Assembly: GCA_027484105.1 (NCBI GenBank)
Contig: JAIXUG010000004.1
Location: 186,001-250,000 of the forward strand
Length of the DNA stretch: 64,000 nt
Source of the DNA: Comamonadaceae bacterium
Lineage (GTDB): Bacteria > Pseudomonadota > Gammaproteobacteria > Burkholderiales > Burkholderiaceae_C
Reading direction: 5' to 3'
Positions within the stretch are counted from its first letter, which is position 1. The number at the start of each line of letters is the position of its first letter. Under the pieces are notes generated by a model. It was given only the letters and a program-made list of their open reading frames with translations, ran no database searches and was not told the origin of the DNA. A program made the translations under genes and the position numbers. Shown piece after piece: positions 59,724-64,000 of the stretch.

Positions 59724-61127
59724 ATGTGGAACACCAACGCCATCAACCCCAGCGTCCTTCATCCCGCCAGCTTGATCAGCGGGCCAGAGTTGCAGGCGCT
59801 TTTGCACCAGCCTTTCGAGACGGATCACAAGCAGCGCCAGCCTTTTGGCTTGATGCCGCCCAAAAGTCAGCCGGTGTCGCCATGGCATGCAGGCGAGAAC
59901 TTGATCTTGGCCAGCCTCCCGCCGTTTGAGCAGACGGCCTTGGCACCCCATCTGGAGCGCGTGACGTTGACTTCGGGCCAGGTCATTGTTCAGCCGGGCC
60001 AGGCCTTGCAACACGTTTACTTCCCGACCCACTGCAGCCTCTCCTGGGTTTCTCACACGGCCGACGGGGAATCGGCCGAGTTGGCCCTGGTGGGACGAGA
60101 TGGCCTGATCGGCGTACCCTGGGTCTTGGGCGGGATGACCATGCAGCACACGGTGCAGGTGCAGTGCGGGGGCCAGGCCCTGCGCATGAGCGCGGACGAG
60201 TTTGTTCGTCAACTGCGCAGACCAGGACGCTTGCATCAACTGGCACTGCTGTATGTGCAATGGCAAATGACCCAGATGGCACAAAGCATTGTGTGCAGCC
60301 GCCACCATGCCGTGTCAGAGCGTTTGGGGCACTGGTTGCTGAGCAATGCCCATGGGGCCAATACGCGCGAGTTGCGTGTCACGCACGAAACCATTTCACA
60401 GATGTTGGGTGTGCGCCGAGAATCGGTCACACAAGCGGCAGGGCGCTTTCAGGCCGCAGGATGGATCGAGAACCACCGGGGCAGAATCACATTGAAAGAC
60501 CCCGATGGTTTGAGCACCATGGCTTGTGAATGCCATGCGCGCAGCCAAGCGGAGTCGCAGCGTTACTTGCAACAGTTGGCACAACAGGGGCGGCAGCATG
60601 ACGGGCATGCCCCCACTTTGGCTTTGCCAGAACCTGTGGATACGGCCGTGGTGCTGACGCCCTACGGCATGCCGCAAGAGGAGCAGGAATCCCAGGCATC
60701 TGACTTGCAAAAGTACGTGGATGCCTACGACTTTGCGCCGGTCGGTTTTGTCACGCTAGATGCGCATGGCCGTGTCTTGCAAACCAATCTGGCGGGCGCG
60801 ATCCTTTTGGACATCCAGCGCTCGCAATGCCAGCACCATCTTTTTTCGGAATTTCTGGAGCCGTCATCGCAAGCGTCTTTTGCACAATTTCACCAAGAGG
60901 TGCTGGGCGGGCAATGCCGCCGTTACTGCCTGGTGGTGTTGTCGGCCACAGCGCACCGTAAAGCCATGTGCGTGCGAATCGATGCCACAGCCGACGAGTG
61001 GGGTGTGGAAAACCGCATGGTGTTGATCGATGTGAGCGATCAAGCCACGCTCCAAGATGGTTTGTCAGCCTCTTGGGCCTATCCGTCCACGGCTGCTGCT
61101 GCCGCGCCTTTGGGGTATCGCCTGTGA
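59724..61127 (+). CDS. Crp/Fnr-family regulator with C-terminal PAS domain
   Basis: A 467-residue protein, start ATG at 59724 after a GGAG site. A cyclic-nucleotide-binding-like domain spans about residues 60-190 (LTSGQVIVQPGQALQHVYFPTHCSLSWVSHTADG, ELALVGRDGLIGVPWVLGG), followed by a Crp HTH (LRVTHETISQMLGVRRESVTQAAGRFQAAGWIENHRG, about 220-260) and, unusually, a C-terminal PAS-like domain (KYVDAYDFAPVGFVTLDAHGRVLQTNLAGAILLDI). The cAMP-pocket arginine-serine pair is not recognisable. Encoded 134 bases behind the deacetylase lipoprotein; likely regulator of the surrounding polysaccharide genes. Confidence 0.85.
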   Translation: MWNTNAINPSVLHPASLISGPELQALLHQPFETDHKQRQPFGLMPPKSQPVSPWHAGENLILASLPPFEQTALAPHLERVTLTSGQVIVQPGQALQHVYFPTHCSLSWVSHTADGESAELALVGRDGLIGVPWVLGGMTMQHTVQVQCGGQALRMSADEFVRQLRRPGRLHQLALLYVQWQMTQMAQSIVCSRHHAVSERLGHWLLSNAHGANTRELRVTHETISQMLGVRRESVTQAAGRFQAAGWIENHRGRITLKDPDGLSTMACECHARSQAESQRYLQQLAQQGRQHDGHAPTLALPEPVDTAVVLTPYGMPQEEQESQASDLQKYVDAYDFAPVGFVTLDAHGRVLQTNLAGAILLDIQRSQCQHHLFSEFLEPSSQASFAQFHQEVLGGQCRRYCLVVLSATAHRKAMCVRIDATADEWGVENRMVLIDVSDQATLQDGLSASWAYPSTAAAAAPLGYRL

Positions 61128-61149
61128 TGCATCAGGGGTGCAGGGTGTC

Positions 61150-63828
61150 GTGACCCACTGGCACGCCCTGAGCACCCAGCAGGTGCTGCACGAGCAGGGC
61201 GTAGACCTCCGCTCTGGCTTGGATTCGCAGGCCGTGGCACAGCGCTTGAGGCAGCATGGCCTCAACCACCTGACCGTCATGCCAGGCGAGCCTGCGTGGC
61301 GTCGTTTTTTTCGGCAATTTCACAACCCCCTGATATATGTGTTGCTGGCGGCGGGCGTCACCAGCCTGGCACTGCAGTCCCACCTGGATGCGGCGGTCAT
61401 TTTGGCGGTGGTGCTGATCAATGCCCTGATGGGTTTTGTGCAGGAAGGGCAAGCCGAAAAAGCCATGCACGGGGTGCGCAAGCTGTTGGCCAGCCGGGCC
61501 CTGGTTTTGCGTCAGGGCGAGCGACAGACCGTGATGGCCGATCAACTGGTACCAGGGGACTTGGTGTTGATCGAGTCGGGTGACAAGGTGCCCGCCGATT
61601 TGCGACTGGTTCGCTGCAAACAATTGCGCGTTTTTGAATCTTCGCTCACGGGTGAGTCGGTGCCGGTGGACAAAAGCACCGAGCCCGTTGCCCACAACGC
61701 CGGCATCGGCGACCGCCACAACATGGCCTATGCCGGAACCTTGGTGGCGATGGGGCAGGGCACCGGCGTGGTGGTTGCCACAGGCGTGCACACCGAGATC
61801 GGACACATTGGCCGCCTGGTGGGGGGGCTGCAGACGCTCCACACACCGCTGACGCGCCGACTGGACCAGTTTGCACGGCAGATCACGTTCTTCATTCTGG
61901 GCGTGGGTGCGCTGAGTTTTGCCTATGGCCATTGGGTGGCGCAGATGCCTGTGCAAGTGATTTTCATGGCCGTGGTGAGTCTGGCGGTGGCGGCCATCCC
62001 CGAAGGCTTGCCCGCCATCGTCACGGTGGTGCTGGCCATTGGCACGCGCAACATGGCCCGTCAAAGCGCCATCGTGCGGCGCTTGCCAGCGGTGGAGGCG
62101 CTGGGTTCGGTGACGGTGATTTGTGCGGACAAGACGGGCACGCTGACGCAAAACAGGATGACCGCTGTGCACCTGGTCTTGGCCGATCGCGAGCTGCAGG
62201 TTCAAAGCGCAGGTGATCGGCCCTTGGCCGACTTTGTGCATGCGGGCGAGCCGATCGATCCGGCGCAAGCACCAGACCTATTGGCGCTGGCGCGTTGCGC
62301 CATGTTGTGTAACGACGCGCGCATGGTGCAAAACGCCATCGGCCAGTGGCAGCCGGTGGGCGACCCCACTGAAGGCGCGTTGATGGCCTTGGCGCACACA
62401 GCCGGTGTGCAGCGCGAAGCGCGGGTTCAGCACGCCCTGCGCCTGGATGAAATTCCGTTTGATGCGCAGCACCGTTTCATGGCGGTGCTGGTGCAAGCCC
62501 CGGATGGGCAGCGCGCCTTGTTGCTCAAAGGTGCACCCGAGGTGGTGCTGGATCTGTGCGCCACGCAGGCTACCGGGAAACCGCTGGACGCAGCCCATTG
62601 GCAAGCGGCGGTGGCGCGCACGGCGGCCTTGGGCCAGCGCGTGCTGGCGCTGGCCCAAGCCCCCTGGCCAGCCGACGTGGCCAGCGTGCAATGGCGCGAC
62701 ATCACCCGCCGTTTTGAGCTCTTGGGTCTGGTGGGCATCATCGACCCGCCCCGGCCCGAGGCGGTGGCCGCGGTGGCCGACTGCCAAAGCGCGGGCATTC
62801 AAATCAAGATGATCACCGGTGACCACGCCATCACCGCCGCAGCCATTGGCGCGCAGCTGGGTTTGCGCGCCCAGGGCGTGATCACGGGCGAGGCCGTGGA
62901 GGCCATGGACGATGCCGCCTTGCAGCACCACGTCTTGCAAACCGATGTGTTTGCACGTGCCAGCCCCGCGCTGAAGCTGCGCCTGATCCATGCGCTGCAA
63001 GCGCAAGGCCATGTGGTGGCCATGACCGGGGATGGCGTGAACGATGCCCCTGCCTTGAAGGCAGCCAACATCGGAGTGGCCATGGGGCACAAAGGGACGG
63101 AAGCGGCCCGCGAAGCCGCAGACCTGGTGCTCACGGATGACAACTTCGCCACCATCGCCCACGCTGTGCGAGAGGGCCGGGTGGTGTTTGACAACATCAA
63201 AAAGTCGCTGATGTTCATTTTGTCCACCGATGTTGGCGAAGCGGGCGTGATTTTGCTGGCGATTTTTGCGGGTCTGGCCTTGCCGGTCACGTCGGTACAA
63301 ATTTTGTGGGTCAACCTCGTCACGGCGGTGACTTTGTCGCTGTCGCTGGCCTTTGAGCCCGGTGAGCCCGGGGTGATGCAACGCGGCCCGCGTTCTCCCC
63401 AAGAGCCCCTGCTGACGCGGCCGCTGGTGCTGCACATGCTTTTTGTCAGTGTGTTGATCGTGGCCGTGACTTTTGCTGCTTTTGAATGGGCGCTGGCCCG
63501 AGGCGACTCTTTGGCGCTGGCCCGCACCACGGCCGTGAATGCGCTGGTGTTCAGCCAGCTGGTGTGCCTGTTTCACGCACGTCACTTCACCCGTTCGGCA
63601 TGCCACCGTGAAACCTTCACGGGCAACCCGGTGGCGCTGTGGGTCAGCGCCATCATGCTGGTGCTGCAATTGCTGTTCACGTATGCGCCGCCGATGCAGC
63701 TGCTCTTCCAGACCGAGGGGCTGGACGCCAGCAGCTGGGTGTTCATTGGCTTGCTTTCCGGGGGCTTGTTTGTGGCGGTGGAGCTGGAAAAGGCCGTTTG
63801 GCGTTGGCGCGGCGTGGTGCGCCTGTGA
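61150..63828 (+). CDS. Cation-transporting P-type ATPase, Ca2+-ATPase (P2) type
   Basis: About 892 residues from the GTG at 61150; another GTG at 61138 is possible and the start is the least certain part. The actuator motif LTGESVPVDKS, the membrane motif VAAIPEGLPAIVTVV (PEGL, typical of P2A pumps), the phosphorylation site ICADKTGTLTQNRM (D327), the KGAPE nucleotide loop, and TGDGVNDAPALKAA hinge are present, with about ten membrane helices. The end NLVTAVTLSLSLAFEPGEPGVM is common to bacterial Ca2+ or Na+/K+-type pumps. The cation is not proven. Confidence 0.9.
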   Translation: MTHWHALSTQQVLHEQGVDLRSGLDSQAVAQRLRQHGLNHLTVMPGEPAWRRFFRQFHNPLIYVLLAAGVTSLALQSHLDAAVILAVVLINALMGFVQEGQAEKAMHGVRKLLASRALVLRQGERQTVMADQLVPGDLVLIESGDKVPADLRLVRCKQLRVFESSLTGESVPVDKSTEPVAHNAGIGDRHNMAYAGTLVAMGQGTGVVVATGVHTEIGHIGRLVGGLQTLHTPLTRRLDQFARQITFFILGVGALSFAYGHWVAQMPVQVIFMAVVSLAVAAIPEGLPAIVTVVLAIGTRNMARQSAIVRRLPAVEALGSVTVICADKTGTLTQNRMTAVHLVLADRELQVQSAGDRPLADFVHAGEPIDPAQAPDLLALARCAMLCNDARMVQNAIGQWQPVGDPTEGALMALAHTAGVQREARVQHALRLDEIPFDAQHRFMAVLVQAPDGQRALLLKGAPEVVLDLCATQATGKPLDAAHWQAAVARTAALGQRVLALAQAPWPADVASVQWRDITRRFELLGLVGIIDPPRPEAVAAVADCQSAGIQIKMITGDHAITAAAIGAQLGLRAQGVITGEAVEAMDDAALQHHVLQTDVFARASPALKLRLIHALQAQGHVVAMTGDGVNDAPALKAANIGVAMGHKGTEAAREAADLVLTDDNFATIAHAVREGRVVFDNIKKSLMFILSTDVGEAGVILLAIFAGLALPVTSVQILWVNLVTAVTLSLSLAFEPGEPGVMQRGPRSPQEPLLTRPLVLHMLFVSVLIVAVTFAAFEWALARGDSLALARTTAVNALVFSQLVCLFHARHFTRSACHRETFTGNPVALWVSAIMLVLQLLFTYAPPMQLLFQTEGLDASSWVFIGLLSGGLFVAVELEKAVWRWRGVVRL

Positions 63829-63907
63829 GGGTGTATCCACCCCGTGCGCTGCATTGGCATGACATGCAGGTGACGCCTGGCGTTCCACCAGTCGATAAGA
63901 TACCGCC

Positions 63908-64000
63908 ATGAAAAATCGCCACATCGCATCCTTCTCTGTCAGCGCCATCGGTTTGGGCTGCATGAACCTCAGCCATGCCTATGGCGCACCGGTCTCGGCC
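63908..64000 (+). CDS. Aldo/keto reductase, 5' end only
   Basis: The first 31 codons from the ATG at 63908. The SVSAIGLGCMNLSHAYGAPVS stretch is the usual opening of the AKR barrel (second strand) of bacterial aldo/keto reductases that act on aldehydes with NADPH. The remainder lies beyond the window. It stands 79 bases after the ATPase gene on the same strand. Confidence 0.8.
   Translation, partial: MKNRHIASFSVSAIGLGCMNLSHAYGAPVSA

Overview
The window reads as a high-GC betaproteobacterial chromosome, most likely Burkholderiales and probably a Comamonadaceae-type freshwater or soil bacterium. The reasons are the pmd-type protocatechuate 4,5-cleavage operon in the Comamonas gene order (E-F-D-A-B-C), a Bug-family solute receptor, VanA/VanR, DUF4148 and Crp-type proteins of beta-proteobacterial style, and REP-like palindromes. 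This placement is inferred from protein resemblance alone. I saw no tRNA, rRNA, CRISPR array, transposase or prophage.

1-10.5 kb (minus strand): one long, closely spaced operon for CoA-dependent beta-oxidation of a hydroxycinnamate-like acid. In transcription order it holds enoyl-CoA hydratase, feruloyl-CoA-synthetase-like ligase, thiolase, SDR 3-hydroxyacyl-CoA dehydrogenase, 4-hydroxybenzoyl-CoA-type thioesterase, flavin reductase, Bug receptor, acyl-CoA dehydrogenase, MarR regulator and an FAH-family hydrolase that runs off the left edge. A REP-like inverted pair lies between the ligase and thiolase genes.

10.5-14.7 kb: a MATE exporter with a small conserved protein, a secreted protein made of three 45-residue repeats, and a chromate transporter with a coupled small protein. 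14.8-18.0 kb: vanillate demethylation (VanR-like GntR regulator, VanA oxygenase, a stand-alone ferredoxin where VanB is expected, an AEC permease). 18.0-27.8 kb: a LysR regulator divergent from the protocatechuate 4,5-cleavage operon ligJ-ligK-[secreted N-terminal-nucleophile acylase]-ligI-ligA-ligB-ligC-MFS permease. Together the first 27.8 kb could take ferulate to vanillate, protocatechuate, then pyruvate plus oxaloacetate.

27.8-32.8 kb: second MFS carrier, a divergent AroE, a small cytochrome c, a DUF4382 lipoprotein and a beta-hydroxyacid dehydrogenase. 32.8-38.0 kb: an envelope-modification locus of PAP2 phosphatase, OmpR-type regulator and sensor kinase, EptA phosphoethanolamine transferase and diacylglycerol kinase, with PmrA-box-like sites in front of the regulator/PAP2 pair and of eptA.

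38.0-48.3 kb: a Tad/Flp pilus locus in two divergent arms. The minus arm is flp, cpaA, cpaB, cpaC, small lipoprotein, tadZ, tadA, tadB, tadC. The plus arm is tadE, tadG. 48.3-61.1 kb: an exopolysaccharide-like locus. Its minus-strand operon has ATG/TGA overlaps at six of the seven junctions from the synthase to the polysaccharide deacetylase: processive GT2 synthase, membrane-anchored bactofilin-like protein, secreted hydrolase-like protein, UDP-GlcNAc 2-epimerase, YaiO-like outer-membrane barrel, polytopic membrane protein and the deacetylase. A small ORF and a short GlmS-like glutaminase fragment follow. A divergent lipoprotein paralogue of the deacetylase and a Crp-PAS regulator stand upstream. 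This is the best candidate for an undescribed system. 61.1-64.0 kb: a Ca2+-type P-type ATPase and the start of an aldo/keto reductase.
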